From positions 682,001 to 746,000 of the forward strand of contig NZ_AP022671.1 of NCBI RefSeq assembly GCF_011405515.1: a stretch of DNA of 64,000 nucleotides, given 5' to 3'. The notes below the pieces were generated by a model. It made no database searches and had not been told where the DNA came from. It saw only the letters and a program-made list of their open reading frames with translations. This document shows positions 1-9,288 of the stretch, in pieces. Numbering within the stretch: the first letter of the stretch is position 1; each line of letters opens with the position of its first letter. Source of the stretch: Nitrospira sp. KM1 (GTDB lineage Bacteria; Nitrospirota; Nitrospiria; Nitrospirales; Nitrospiraceae). A program made the translations under genes and the position numbers.

Positions 1-1061
1 GCGACGATCAGGTCCAGACCCTTGGATTTCAACTTTTCCATCGCATGGGGGATGAGATTCTGAGTTTCCGCGGCAAATCCAACCAGCAATTGGCGATCCC
101 GGAGGGCGGACACCGTCGATAAGATATCTACGGTACGTTCCAGATCCAAGGTCGTGTCACACTGCGCTTGCTTCTTGAGTTTCTGGTTCGCCGCCTGCTT
201 CGGACGGAAATCAGCCACTGCGGCGGCCATGATGACCACGCTACTCCAAGCCAACCGCGCGATGATGGCGTTGGTCATCTGTTCCGCCGATTCCACGGCA
301 ATCATCTCTACGCCGCTCGGCGGAACGAGCGCGGTCGGCCCACTGACCAGCACAACCTGCGCACCGCGGGATCTCGCAGCTTCAGCCAGCGCATAACCCA
401 TTTTCCCCGATGAACGATTTGAGATAAACCGTACAGGATCGATGGGTTCATGAGTCGGTCCGGCCGAAATCAGAAAGCGATGCCCCGACCAGTCCTTGCG
501 GGAGAAGATCGCCGATCCGACGGCTCCGAGAATTGATGCCTCATCGGCGAGTCGGCCGGCACCTGTCCTGCCCGACGCCAGCGGTCCTTCTTCCGGATCT
601 ACGATGACGACGCCGCGCGCGCGCAAGGTTTGCACATGAGCCGTCACTGCGGGATGAGTCCACATGCCTCCGTCCATCGCGGGAGCGCAGACGACAGGGC
701 ATTGCGCGGTCAGGATCATGGTCGATAGCAGATCATCCCCGAGTCCCAAGGCCATCTTCGCCAGGAAATTGGCCGTCGCAGGGGCGATACAGATGACATC
801 CGCCTGCTCAGGGACCGTGAGATGCTTCATTTCCTGGTGGGCCTCAAAGAGATCCGTCGCCACGGGTCGTCCGGAGAGAACTTCAAAGGTCAGGGGTGTG
901 ACGAATCGTGTCGCCGATCCGGTCATGACGACTTCAACGGTGGCGCCGTCGCGCAGAAACGCCCGGACAAGACCCGCCGCCTTGTATGCGGCAATGCTGC
1001 CGGTCACTCCGAGAACGACCCGCTTACCGGTCAGCGACACCCCTTGGCCTTTCGGAATCAT
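1..1061 (-). CDS. coaBC: Bifunctional CoaBC (3' end cut by window edge)
   Basis: Coenzyme A synthesis: the N-terminal flavoprotein half decarboxylates phosphopantothenoylcysteine and the C-terminal half joins phosphopantothenate to cysteine. I translated it by hand from ATG at 1061; 353 codons lie in the window and the C-terminus is missing. The flavin-binding start (VVLGVTGSIAAYKAA), the APAM..MW motif and the ligase motif SNRSSGKMG are visible. Two decarboxylase positions differ from the E. coli enzyme: the Asn of PAMN is Asp (residue 130), and the Cys of ACG is Ser (residue 163, ASGRTGAGR). From memory, the same Asp/Ser pair occurs in Bacteroidetes-type CoaBC, so it is probably a lineage form and not a defect. 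The ATG shares its A with the rpoZ stop (TGATG), suggesting translational coupling. Confidence 0.95.
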   Translation of the reverse strand, partial: MIPKGQGVSLTGKRVVLGVTGSIAAYKAAGLVRAFLRDGATVEVVMTGSATRFVTPLTFEVLSGRPVATDLFEAHQEMKHLTVPEQADVICIAPATANFLAKMALGLGDDLLSTMILTAQCPVVCAPAMDGGMWTHPAVTAHVQTLRARGVVIVDPEEGPLASGRTGAGRLADEASILGAVGSAIFSRKDWSGHRFLISAGPTHEPIDPVRFISNRSSGKMGYALAEAARSRGAQVVLVSGPTALVPPSGVEMIAVESAEQMTNAIIARLAWSSVVIMAAAVADFRPKQAANQKLKKQAQCDTTLDLERTVDILSTVSALRDRQLLVGFAAETQNLIPHAMEKLKSKGLDLIV

Positions 1062-1420
1062 CACTCTTCAGCTTCAGCCTCCGGAGCCTTGGGCGTATCA
1101 TCGACGTACACGCTCAATTCCTTCTTGATCTCGCGTGCATCCTCGCCCGTCATCATGGCAATGCGTTCGGTCTCGCCTTCCTTGCCGCGTTTGGCTTCCT
1201 TCATGGCGTCACGCGCCTCTTTTCCGGTGAGATATTTCGCCTCACCGCGAAGCACCTCATCGAGCGCCACGGTTGTTTCCTTCGTGAATCGGGACGTGCC
1301 AAAGGGCCTGGAACCTTGCAGGATATGCTTTGCGCGTTGGGCCGCGACGATGACCAAACGGTGGCGGGAATCAAATTGATCCGGCGTATACTGCGGCAGC
1401 AAACTCAACATGTCGATCAT
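1061..1420 (-). CDS. rpoZ: RNA polymerase omega subunit
   Basis: Small subunit that helps assemble RNA polymerase around beta-prime. The 119-residue protein carries the omega core FDSRHRLVIVAAQRAKHI near residue 16, then a second conserved helix with the TTVALDEVLRGE stretch, and an acidic tail rich in Glu and Ala. It is longer than E. coli omega (91 aa) mainly because of this charged tail. A GGAG-type ribosome site lies upstream (AAGGAGACGAGGTCCCC before ATG). It sits between gmk and coaBC, an order common in many bacteria (gmk-rpoZ-coaBC), and its stop overlaps the coaBC start. Confidence 0.92.
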   Translation of the reverse strand: MIDMLSLLPQYTPDQFDSRHRLVIVAAQRAKHILQGSRPFGTSRFTKETTVALDEVLRGEAKYLTGKEARDAMKEAKRGKEGETERIAMMTGEDAREIKKELSVYVDDTPKAPEAEAEE

Positions 1421-1444
1421 GGGGACCTCGTCTCCTTCTGTTTG

Positions 1445-2155
1445 TTATGAAAGATCTTTGCGACCTTCGGGTTTTCCGTTTTCATCGATCAGAAAATTAT
1501 TCTCGATCCATGCCGTGTCCATGCGTCCGGTCTTTAACTGCTCGGCCAGGAACACATGCTCAAGATCTCGCAATGAGCGCGTCAAATCGTCATTGCGGAC
1601 AATATACGCGTATTCTCTGTAATTCCAGACTTCTTCCTTGACCTTTTGCATCCGGCGCTGGATTTCATCGGGGGAATCCGAGGCCCGGGACTGCAGTCTG
1701 GACTTCAGCGCGGTCATGGATGGCGGCAGGATAAAAATGGGCACCGCGTCGCTGAACTTCTGCTTGACCTGGAGAGCGCCCTGAACATCGATTTCCAACA
1801 GGACGTCCACCCCTTGCGCCATCTTATCGGCGAGAACTTTGCGCGGAGTGCCGTAGAGATGTCCGTACACTCGGGCCCATTCTACAAATTCATGGCGGTC
1901 GATCATGTCCTGAAATTCGGATTCGTCCATGAAAAAATATTCCCGGCCGTGCTCCTCTCCGGGACGCGGTTTTCGGGTCGTACAGGAAATCGAGTGCCAG
2001 AGACCGGGTATCCTGGCAACGAGTTGTTTGCACAGCGTCGTTTTCCCCGTGCCGGACGGAGCGGAAATGATGAACAAAATTCCTCTCCGACGCACGGAAT
2101 TGCTCGAATGTTCGGTCGGACTGGCGGTCCCGCTCGATGCCGTTGATGTGCTCAT
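1445..2155 (-). CDS. gmk: Guanylate kinase
   Basis: Phosphorylates GMP to GDP with ATP. The P-loop (SAPSGTGKTTL) is at about residues 31-41, followed by the GMP-binding region (ISCTTRKPRPGE, GREYFFM) and the lid. The 236-residue length is slightly above the usual 205-210 because of a Ser/Thr-rich N-terminal extension of about 25 residues, so an internal start is possible but none has an obviously better ribosome site. The ATG overlaps the yicC stop as ATGA, and the stop lies 24 bp before rpoZ, so this is part of the nth-yicC-gmk-rpoZ-coaBC operon. Confidence 0.95.
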   Translation of the reverse strand: MSTSTASSGTASPTEHSSNSVRRRGILFIISAPSGTGKTTLCKQLVARIPGLWHSISCTTRKPRPGEEHGREYFFMDESEFQDMIDRHEFVEWARVYGHLYGTPRKVLADKMAQGVDVLLEIDVQGALQVKQKFSDAVPIFILPPSMTALKSRLQSRASDSPDEIQRRMQKVKEEVWNYREYAYIVRNDDLTRSLRDLEHVFLAEQLKTGRMDTAWIENNFLIDENGKPEGRKDLS

Positions 2156-3030
2156 TCGACGTTCTGCACCTGTTCCCGTATTCTCTCGAGTTCGGCCTTC
2201 ATCTGCACGACATGACCGGCAATGACGGCGTCATTGGCCTTCGATCCAACCGTATTGACCTCCCGCCCCATTTCCTGAAGCAGAAAATCGAGAGTTTTAC
2301 CCACAGATTCCGCGCGGTTAAGGTGCTGTTCAAACTGTACCATATGTGACTCCAATCTGACCAATTCTTCTGTAATGTCGCCTCGGTCCGCATACACCGC
2401 CAGCTCCTGGTGCAAACGCATCGAATCCGGCATCTCCCCGTCCATCAATTTTCCGACGCGCGCCTTCATGCGGTCAAACGTCTCTTGCACGGCCTGAGGA
2501 ACCCGTTCGGTTACGGCGGTTGCATGTGTCCGGATCGATCCGATCCGACCCAACATGTCCTTCGCAAGCGCCGCCCCTTCCTGCCGCCTCATGGCGTCAA
2601 GCTCGGCCAACGCCTGGCCGACCAGCGTGTGGACAAGTGTGGTGAGGTCGGGATCTTCGACCTGCTGATCTGTAATGGATATCACGTCTCGGAACCCGGC
2701 AAGCAGATGAATATCGATTGCACCGCTCAATTTGAGCGACTTTTTTAAATCCCGAAGGTTTCGATGGTACTGTTTTGCCAATGACAGGTCAACATTGACC
2801 GTTCCGGATTTCGCTTTACCTCCTTGAGCCGACACGGAGACATCCACACGGCCGCGCACGCAATATTGCTGGACCAATTTCTTCACGGTGTCTTCCGAAC
2901 GGCCGACCGCCCGAGGAAGACGGCACGCCACTTCAAGGAATCGGTGGTTTACGGATCGAACCTCGACGAGGACGGCGCCATCGTCGTGCGCAGCCTGTTT
3001 GCGACCGAAGCCTGTCATGCTCTTGATCAT
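2152..3030 (-). CDS. yicC: YicC/YloC family endoribonuclease
   Basis: Member of the YicC family, reported as endoribonucleases acting on small RNAs and mRNA. The start at 3030 gives the canonical N-terminus MIKSMTGFGRKQ (292 aa, normal for the family); the frame is open further upstream but that extension is unlike the family and overlaps nth. C-terminal motif VRLESHMVQFEQHL and the ending VQMKAELERIREQVQNVE match the family. The start overlaps the nth stop (ATGA) and the stop overlaps the gmk start (ATGA). A GGAG site lies about 11 nt upstream of the ATG. Confidence 0.93.
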   Translation of the reverse strand: MIKSMTGFGRKQAAHDDGAVLVEVRSVNHRFLEVACRLPRAVGRSEDTVKKLVQQYCVRGRVDVSVSAQGGKAKSGTVNVDLSLAKQYHRNLRDLKKSLKLSGAIDIHLLAGFRDVISITDQQVEDPDLTTLVHTLVGQALAELDAMRRQEGAALAKDMLGRIGSIRTHATAVTERVPQAVQETFDRMKARVGKLMDGEMPDSMRLHQELAVYADRGDITEELVRLESHMVQFEQHLNRAESVGKTLDFLLQEMGREVNTVGSKANDAVIAGHVVQMKAELERIREQVQNVE

Positions 3031-3689
3031 CGGGGGCTCTTCTCCTTCCAGGGACACTCGGAGTAAATCGGGCACCGCCCGCATTGCGGCAATCTGGCCG
3101 TGCACACATAGCGGCCGTGCAAGAGGATTCGCTGCGAGACAGCCGTCCATTCGGATTGAGGGAGTAACTGCTGAAGATCTTCTTCGATCCGATCCGGATC
3201 CTCCGAGCGCGTGAATGCGAGGCGGTTGGCCACTCTCTTGACGTGGGTATCGACGATGATGGCGGGCTTGCCGAACACATTGCCGAGCAGGACATTCGCC
3301 GTCTTTCTCCCTACTCCCGGCAACGTCACCAATTCCTCCATCGTCGAAGGCACCCGGCCGTGAAACCGTTCCGTCACCGCTCTGGCGCACATGACGATGC
3401 TTCTGGCCTTGCTTTTGAAGAATCCGGTCGAGCGGATCAACGGCTCGACTTCAGGCGTCTCAGCCCTTGCGAGTGTTTCGGGGGTGGGAAACCGCTGGAA
3501 CAACACCGGGGTGACCTGGTTGACCCTCGCATCAGTACATTGAGCCGAGAGAATGGTCGCCACGAGCAACTCCCACGGTGAACGGTGCTGGAGTTCCACT
3601 TTGGCATCCGGCATGGATCGGCCGAGCAGCTTGCCGATGCGTCGTGCCCGCGCGCCTTGATCAGATTCTCGAGTGCGTCGAGGAGCCAT
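3027..3689 (-). CDS. nth: Endonuclease III
   Basis: DNA glycosylase/AP lyase of base-excision repair for oxidised pyrimidines. The helix-hairpin-helix LPGVGRKTANV (about residues 125-135) contains the catalytic Lys, followed by VDTHVKRVANR with the catalytic Asp. The C-terminal cysteine pattern C-x6-C-x2-C-x5-C (CTARLPQCGRCPIYSEC) is the 4Fe-4S cluster loop. Length 220 aa is normal. It lies 26 bp after the hflX stop and overlaps yicC by four bases, so it is probably translated from the same mRNA. Confidence 0.95.
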   Translation of the reverse strand: MAPRRTRESDQGARARRIGKLLGRSMPDAKVELQHRSPWELLVATILSAQCTDARVNQVTPVLFQRFPTPETLARAETPEVEPLIRSTGFFKSKARSIVMCARAVTERFHGRVPSTMEELVTLPGVGRKTANVLLGNVFGKPAIIVDTHVKRVANRLAFTRSEDPDRIEEDLQQLLPQSEWTAVSQRILLHGRYVCTARLPQCGRCPIYSECPWKEKSPR

Positions 3690-3715
3690 AATTTTCAGGC
3701 GGGATTGTGAAGCGA

Positions 3716-5296
3716 CTAGCTTCGAGATGCAAGGGCACCGGCATTGTCAACGGCGGCATGCCCGGGGGTGGGAAGGTCATCACGGGAGGCCAACTGTCGT
3801 TCGAGACGATGAAGCAACGGATGCAATGTTTGGGGCTCGAGTGCTGAAATGCCGATGGCCCCATATCTCCGGCACAAGAGCTCCGCCTCCGCAGCGGGAA
3901 GTCGATCGCATTTGTTAAACACGAGCAGTCTTGGAATCCGGTCGAAGCCGAGCTCGCCGAGGACGCGATCGACTGCCGCCATGTGCTCATCCAGATCTCT
4001 CGCCCCTGCATCCACCACATGCAACAGCAGATCGGCGTCACGCAGTTCTTCCAGCGTCGTTCGAAAAGCGCCAAGCAGGTCTTTCGGGAGATCCCGGATG
4101 AAACCGACCGTGTCGGTAACGATGACCTCCCGGTCGTGTGGGAACCGGAGCCGGCGACTGGTCGTGTCGAGCGTCTCGAATACCCGGTCGTCCGCACGGA
4201 CGTGACTGTCCGTCAACACGTTGAGAAGCGTCGATTTGCCCGCGTTCGTGTATCCCACGATCGAGATGACCGGCATGGCATGCCGCATCCGTTTGGCCCG
4301 TCGCTGACCCTGGTGCCTGGCAAACAACTCCAACTCTCTCTCCAAATGGCTGATCCGGTCTCGAATCCGCCGGCGGTCGGCCTCGAGCTTGGTTTCTCCC
4401 GGTCCACGCGTCCCGATACCGCCTCCGAGTCGTGACAGCGTGGCGCCGCGCCCCGTTAACCGGGGAAGCCGATACCGTAATTGAGCCAGTTCAACTTGGA
4501 TTTTTCCTTCTCGGCTGTGCGCCCGACTCGCAAAAATATCCAGAATCAATTGCGTGCGATCGATGACCGACATGTCCGTCAATTCGGCGATCGCTTTGAT
4601 CTGAGCCGGTGACAGTTCCTGGTCGAATACCAATAGATCCACACCCTTTTGAAGGGCATGGATGAGCGTTTCTTTCAGTTTTCCACTGCCGACCTGATAG
4701 CGTTGATGGCCGTCCTGAGTCCGCTGCACGATCCTCTCGACAACCGCCACTCCCGCCGAAGTCGCCAGCTCCGCCAATTCCTCCAACCGGTCTTCCTGTT
4801 CCGTTCTGCTGGCCGGAGACGCGCTGACCAGGATGGCGGTCTTGCGGCTGTGAGATATGTCATGCCCGCGACCCAATTTCTGAAGATCCGCTTCCAGTTC
4901 CTGAATGAACGCATTGAACTGAATCGTGGTACCGTACACCGGGGTCGGTTTCAATAATTTGCAAAGCTGTCCCTCAGGATTAGGTGGAAGGAGATGAGCC
5001 AGCGAGAGTAAACCCGGCTCTCCATGGTCCGTCACGCCGAGAGCGCCTACCATGTCAAGACGCAGAAGTGCCAATGTCGTGAGATCCTCCTGGCTGAGCG
5101 GCTGATCGCTCAGATGAGAGCGGATCAAGCGTAACCCCCTGAGCGATCTTGAACTCGCACGGAATTTTCCGAGCGTGGCAGGAGACGGGCCGGTCCCTGA
5201 GCCGACCAGAACTTCCTGAACCGTTCCGCGCCGGGTCAGAACCAGACCGATTGGACGACGAATGTCGTGTGTGAACCGTGCCAACTCTTTGGCCAC
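3716..5296 (-). CDS. hflX: GTPase HflX (apparent loss of N-terminal start)
   Basis: Ribosome-associated GTPase that rescues stalled or heat-damaged ribosomes. The G domain has GYTNAGKST (about 348-356), DTVGFIRDLP and NKCD; upstream is the HflX domain with GGGIGTRGPGETKLE. The first usable start in frame is GTG at 5296. Homology clearly continues upstream of it: codons 5410-5297 encode DIHGQLNGLRAAQIKALERL and then YRRRIPAASVLTADVA, typical of long HflX N-termini, yet no ATG, GTG or TTG exists between the in-frame stop at 5449-5447 and 5296. See the separate entry for the likely one-base frameshift. The protein as drawn (526 aa) would lack about 50 residues. Confidence 0.9.
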   Translation of the reverse strand: MAKELARFTHDIRRPIGLVLTRRGTVQEVLVGSGTGPSPATLGKFRASSRSLRGLRLIRSHLSDQPLSQEDLTTLALLRLDMVGALGVTDHGEPGLLSLAHLLPPNPEGQLCKLLKPTPVYGTTIQFNAFIQELEADLQKLGRGHDISHSRKTAILVSASPASRTEQEDRLEELAELATSAGVAVVERIVQRTQDGHQRYQVGSGKLKETLIHALQKGVDLLVFDQELSPAQIKAIAELTDMSVIDRTQLILDIFASRAHSREGKIQVELAQLRYRLPRLTGRGATLSRLGGGIGTRGPGETKLEADRRRIRDRISHLERELELFARHQGQRRAKRMRHAMPVISIVGYTNAGKSTLLNVLTDSHVRADDRVFETLDTTSRRLRFPHDREVIVTDTVGFIRDLPKDLLGAFRTTLEELRDADLLLHVVDAGARDLDEHMAAVDRVLGELGFDRIPRLLVFNKCDRLPAAEAELLCRRYGAIGISALEPQTLHPLLHRLERQLASRDDLPTPGHAAVDNAGALASRS

Positions 5297-5445
5297 GTCC
5301 GCGGTTAATACACTGGCTGCGGGAATACGCCGACGATAGAGGCGTTCAAGAGCCTTAATTTGGGCGGCCCGAAGCCCGTTTAATTGTCCGTGAATATCGT
5401 GAATGGCGTCCCTACCTTTCGCGCCGTATTCTCTGAGTCTCTCAT
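5297..5445 (-). pseudogene. Frame-broken N-terminal end of hflX
   Basis: An ATG at 5445-5443 overlaps the tsaD stop as ATGA, the joint style used elsewhere in this block. It reads MRDSENTARKVG and then goes out of frame, stopping at 5382-5380. Adding a single G to the GGG run at 5412-5410 (minus strand) makes it continue as DAIHDIHGQLNGLRAAQ straight into hflX. So hflX most likely begins at 5445 and a one-base deletion, real or from sequencing/assembly, separates the first 12 codons from the rest. The alternative is a non-standard start codon such as ATT at 5404. Confidence 0.65.
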
Positions 5446-6530
5446 CTCATCGAGGCTTCGTCGAGCGACGCACAGGCCTCTGTATCAAGTGACGCACGGC
5501 GACCGGCACGGAGGGCTTGCATCCCGGCGGATGCGATCATCGCCGCATTGTCTGTGCAGTATTGTAACGATGGGATGCTGAGTTGGATCCCTTCCGATCG
5601 TGCCTTCTCATGAAGAAGCATGCGTAACCGGGAGTTGGCCGATACGCCGCCGACTACGGCCAAAGCCCCAATTCCTGTTTGCCGAACGGCCTCGAACGCT
5701 TTGTCCACCAAGACACTGACAATGGATTCCTGAAAACCTGCGGCAAGATGGGCGCGATCTCTGTCTACGCTGGCAAGGGTCATACGTTGAAGTTTATACA
5801 GTAGGGCGGTCTTTAAGCCACTGAAACTGAACTCCAGCGCCGCCTTCCTGATCGACGATTTGGGAAACGGAATTTTCTTCGAATCGCCGGATTGAGCCAG
5901 CTTGTCGAGGGCCGGTCCTCCGGGAAATCCCAATCCAAGCATCTGCGCACCCTTATCGAAAGCCTCTCCGGCTGCATCATCTCTCGTACAACCCAACAAC
6001 TGGCATGGACCGGCCTTCGTCTTCTTATAGAGGTGGGTATGCCCACCCGATACCACGAGCACGACGGCGGAAGAGGGAAAGTCCGGGTTCTGCAACCAGG
6101 CCGATGCGATATGTCCTTCTAGATGCGTGACACCGACGAGAGGGATGCGTAGCGCGTAAGCGAGAGCTTTGGCATAACTGACTCCCACAATAAGGGCGCC
6201 GGCAAGTCCTGGGCCTTGGGTGACGGCAACACCGCAGATATCTCGCCATGCCGTTCCTGCCCGCTCCAGGGCCGATGCCGCAATAGTCTCAATCGACTCA
6301 ATGTGCGCACGGGACGCGAGCTCGGGGACGACACCGCCGAAGCGTTCATGGACTTGGTGCTGGGAAGAAATAACCGAGGACCGTACCGTGCCGTCTGCAT
6401 CCAAAACCGCCGCGGCAGTTTCGTCACAGGATGTTTCAATCCCCAGCAAGGGGCCTTCCACCCATCGATCTGCGGAGAGATATGTATCGATCTGCCCGGT
6501 CACTGGTTTGCTCTCATCGCTTGAAAACAC
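5442..6530 (-). CDS. tsaD: tRNA N6-threonylcarbamoyladenosine transferase TsaD
   Basis: Transfers the threonylcarbamoyl group to A37 of ANN-decoding tRNAs, together with TsaB and TsaE. The ASKHA core starts at LLGIETSCDETA (residue 28), the metal-binding THLEGH motif is at 135-140, and VSGGHTHL and GGVSANSRLR follow. Length is 362 aa; the usual length is about 340, so about 20 N-terminal residues before the core may be untranslated. The GTG at 6530 has a GGGG ribosome site 5 nt upstream. The stop overlaps the ATG proposed for hflX. A CAT-anticodon tRNA, a type of substrate of this pathway, is encoded at 58.3 kb. Confidence 0.94.
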   Translation of the reverse strand: MFSSDESKPVTGQIDTYLSADRWVEGPLLGIETSCDETAAAVLDADGTVRSSVISSQHQVHERFGGVVPELASRAHIESIETIAASALERAGTAWRDICGVAVTQGPGLAGALIVGVSYAKALAYALRIPLVGVTHLEGHIASAWLQNPDFPSSAVVLVVSGGHTHLYKKTKAGPCQLLGCTRDDAAGEAFDKGAQMLGLGFPGGPALDKLAQSGDSKKIPFPKSSIRKAALEFSFSGLKTALLYKLQRMTLASVDRDRAHLAAGFQESIVSVLVDKAFEAVRQTGIGALAVVGGVSANSRLRMLLHEKARSEGIQLSIPSLQYCTDNAAMIASAGMQALRAGRRASLDTEACASLDEASMR

Positions 6531-6611
6531 GTCGACCCCTGCCGCTCTATGAACGACAAGGGTCGAACAGACATGATCCAGCTTCTTATGGAAGTCGCCT
6601 CTTGGCCACCA

Positions 6612-9038
6612 TCAAACGCCGGCCATAGCCTCCTGCTCGATGAACGTCGGCGCGCCGTCGCGCAGGACGACCTTGATCTTACGACTGTCCTTGAATCTTC
6701 CCTTGATCATTTCCTCTGATAAGGGGTCCCCAATCGCGCGCTGAATCGTACGGCGCATCGGTCTCGCCCCGTACAAGGGCTCGTACCCTTCCTTGATCAG
6801 CCACGCCTTCACCTCTTCATCCACTTCAATCTCCACACCCTTGTCCAGCAACCGCAAATTGAGTTCGCGAAGGAGAATGTCAAGGATGTTATTGAGATGC
6901 GACTTATCCAACTGATGGAAGACCACGATCTCATCGATCCGGTTCAAGAACTCCGGACTGAATGAGCGCCGCAACTCTCCGAGCACTTCTTCCTTCTTAT
7001 GGCGATCTTGTTCGGCTTCCGTGCTTTGAAATCCGAGCGAGACGCCTTTTTGAATGAGTTTTGTTCCGATATTGGACGTCATGATAACAACGGTATTCTT
7101 GAAATCGACCTTGCGGCCGAGGCTGTCCGTCAACACCCCATCGTCCAATACCTGCAGCAACAGGTTGAACACATCCGGATGGGCTTTTTCGATTTCATCG
7201 AACAGAACCACGGAATAAGGCCGCCGACGAACTCGCTCCGTCAACTGGCCTCCTTCTTCGTAACCAACATAGCCTGGAGGAGCACCGAACAATCTGGAAC
7301 TGGTGAATTTCTCCTGATACTCTGACATGTCGATCCGGATGAGCGCGTCCTCGGTGTTAAAGAGAAATTCCGCCAGTGTTCTTGCCAGTTCGGTCTTGCC
7401 GACTCCGGTTGGGCCTAGGAAGATGAACGAACCGATCGGCTTTTTGGCTTCCTTAAGGCCGGCCCGAGAGCGCCGGATCGCGCGGCAAACCGCCGAGATC
7501 GCCTCATTTTGACCCACCACACGCTTGTGCAGAAACTCTTCCATGCGAAGCAGCTTGTTCGATTCCTCTTCTTCAAGCTTGAACAGTGGAATGCCGGTCA
7601 TCTTGGAGACGACATATGCGACATCTTCCTTCCCGATGGTCGGCTTGTGCTTTTCCTGATTCTTTTTCCATTCGCGTTTCGATTCATCGAGGAGCTTCCG
7701 AAGTCGCTCTTCTTCTTCTCGATGACGAACGGCCTCTTCGAAGTTCTGCATTGAAATGGCCAGTTCCTTATCGCGTGAAACCTTCTTGAGTTCCTGTTCC
7801 ATGGCTTTAAGCTCGCCCGGTAAGGCGTAGGTCTGAAGCTTGGCGCGCGATCCTGTTTCATCAATGAGGTCGATGGCCTTGTCGGGTAAAAACCGATCCG
7901 TGATATACCGGTCGGACAGTTTGACCGCTTCGACGATCGCTTCCTCGGTGATCTCAACCCCGTGATGTTCCTCGTACCGATCCCGAAGTCCTTGAATGAT
8001 CCTGACCGTCTCGTCCAGGCTTGGAGGCTGGACGTAGATTGGCTGGAACCGCCGTTTCAGCGCGCCGTCCTTCTCGATGTGCTTGCGATACTCGTCCAGC
8101 GTGGTGGCCCCGATGCATTGGATCTCGCCGCGCGACAAAGCCGGCTTCAGCATATTCGACGCATCAATCGACCCTTCAGCCGCTCCTGCGCCGACCAGCG
8201 TGTGCAACTCATCAATAAAGATGATGATGTTGCCGGCCTGCACGATCTCCTTCATCACAACTTTCAAGCGCTCTTCAAATTGGCCCCGATATTTGGTTCC
8301 GGCGACCAGGGAGCCAAGATCCAATGCGATGACCCGCCGTGAAAGAAGATTGTCCGGAACTTCCGATTGGACGATGCGTTGCGCCAGACCTTCGACGATT
8401 GCGGTTTTTCCGACACCGGATTCGCCAATGAGTACGGGATTATTTTTTGTACGCCGGCTGAGTATTTGTAGGACCCGTTCGATTTCGTCGGCGCGCCCGA
8501 TAACCGGATCGAGCTGGCCCTCCTGAGCCATCTGGGTCAAATCGCGTCCGAATTCATCCAACGCCGGAGTATTGCTCTTCCGGTCGCGTTCACGTGGAGC
8601 GGACTTCCGCAAAAATGTCACGGTCAACTGTCGGGCAGTGAGAAGATTGGCTCCGAGGCTTCGCAGAATCTTTCCGCCGATACCTTCTTCTTCGCGCAGG
8701 AGTCCCAAAAGCAAGTGTTCGCTTCCGATGTGATTATGACCAAGAAGTCGGGCCTCTTCGACCCCGTACTCGATGACTTTCTTCACCCGCGGGCTGAAAG
8801 GAATTTCCCCGAAGGTCATTGTGGTCCCGCCACCAGGCAGATTCCGCTCGATCTCGAGTCGGATCTGCTCTGTTGAAAGTCCCATTTTCTTGAGGATCAT
8901 GAGGGCAATCCCATCGGATTCGCGCAGGATCGCCAAGACAAGGTGTTCGGTTCCGAGGTAGTCGTTCTGATGACGCTCGGCCTCTTCCCGCGCAAGGATG
9001 ATGATCTTCCGACCCTTGTCCGTGAATCGTTCGAACAT
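6612..9038 (-). CDS. clpC: ATP-dependent Clp protease ATP-binding subunit ClpC
   Basis: AAA+ unfoldase that feeds substrates to ClpP. Two N-terminal Clp repeats (residues 1-145), first Walker A GESGVGKT (205-212), a central UVR-type coiled segment ([17 protein letters not shown]) typical of ClpC, and second Walker [10 protein letters not shown] near 545. The C-terminal D2-small domain includes [13 protein letters not shown] and [11 protein letters not shown]. 808 aa is normal. A perfect AAGGAGG site precedes the ATG, and a near-consensus promoter lies at 9108-9136. tsaD starts 81 bp downstream, so clpC probably heads the block down to coaBC. Confidence 0.97.
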   Translation of the reverse strand: MFERFTDKGRKIIILAREEAERHQNDYLGTEHLVLAILRESDGIALMILKKMGLSTEQIRLEIERNLPGGGTTMTFGEIPFSPRVKKVIEYGVEEARLLGHNHIGSEHLLLGLLREEEGIGGKILRSLGANLLTARQLTVTFLRKSAPRERDRKSNTPALDEFGRDLTQMAQEGQLDPVIGRADEIERVLQILSRRTKNNPVLIGESGVGKTAIVEGLAQRIVQSEVPDNLLSRRVIALDLGSLVAGTKYRGQFEERLKVVMKEIVQAGNIIIFIDELHTLVGAGAAEGSIDASNMLKPALSRGEIQCIGATTLDEYRKHIEKDGALKRRFQPIYVQPPSLDETVRIIQGLRDRYEEHHGVEITEEAIVEAVKLSDRYITDRFLPDKAIDLIDETGSRAKLQTYALPGELKAMEQELKKVSRDKELAISMQNFEEAVRHREEEERLRKLLDESKREWKKNQEKHKPTIGKEDVAYVVSKMTGIPLFKLEEEESNKLLRMEEFLHKRVVGQNEAISAVCRAIRRSRAGLKEAKKPIGSFIFLGPTGVGKTELARTLAEFLFNTEDALIRIDMSEYQEKFTSSRLFGAPPGYVGYEEGGQLTERVRRRPYSVVLFDEIEKAHPDVFNLLLQVLDDGVLTDSLGRKVDFKNTVVIMTSNIGTKLIQKGVSLGFQSTEAEQDRHKKEEVLGELRRSFSPEFLNRIDEIVVFHQLDKSHLNNILDILLRELNLRLLDKGVEIEVDEEVKAWLIKEGYEPLYGARPMRRTIQRAIGDPLSEEMIKGRFKDSRKIKVVLRDGAPTFIEQEAMAGV

Positions 9039-9107
9039 CCTGCCTCCTTTTTGGTGAGGATCCCCTAATCTGCCGATGAGGTCAAACCCTTCGAAAAATC
9101 TAGTCTA

Positions 9108-9136
9108 ATTCTAACTAGATGGGTTGTCAGTGTCAA
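9108..9136 (-). promoter_or_regulatory. Sigma-70-type promoter of clpC
   Basis: On the minus strand TTGACA (9136-9131), a 17-bp spacer and TAGAAT (9113-9108) form a near-consensus promoter, predicting a start near 9101 and a leader of about 63 nt before clpC. CTAGT and ACTAG arms (9118-9100) flank the -10 box as a weak inverted repeat that might be an operator; this part is speculative. Confidence 0.75.
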
Positions 9137-9288
9137 GGTTCGTGGAGATTGATACGCGTGATTACGTTCTCAAACCACGAGCGATAGAATCGGCACACGC
9201 CTCGTTCGTTGACTTCGAAAGAATCGTCCCGATAAAATTCGGCTCTTTTGTGGTCATCTTCCATTCACCTTGCGAGTTCAGACCTCGA

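Noticed and set aside
9124-9288. N-terminal extension of nadK from a TTG
   Set aside because: 55 residues unlike NAD kinases and starting in the promoter region shared with clpC.
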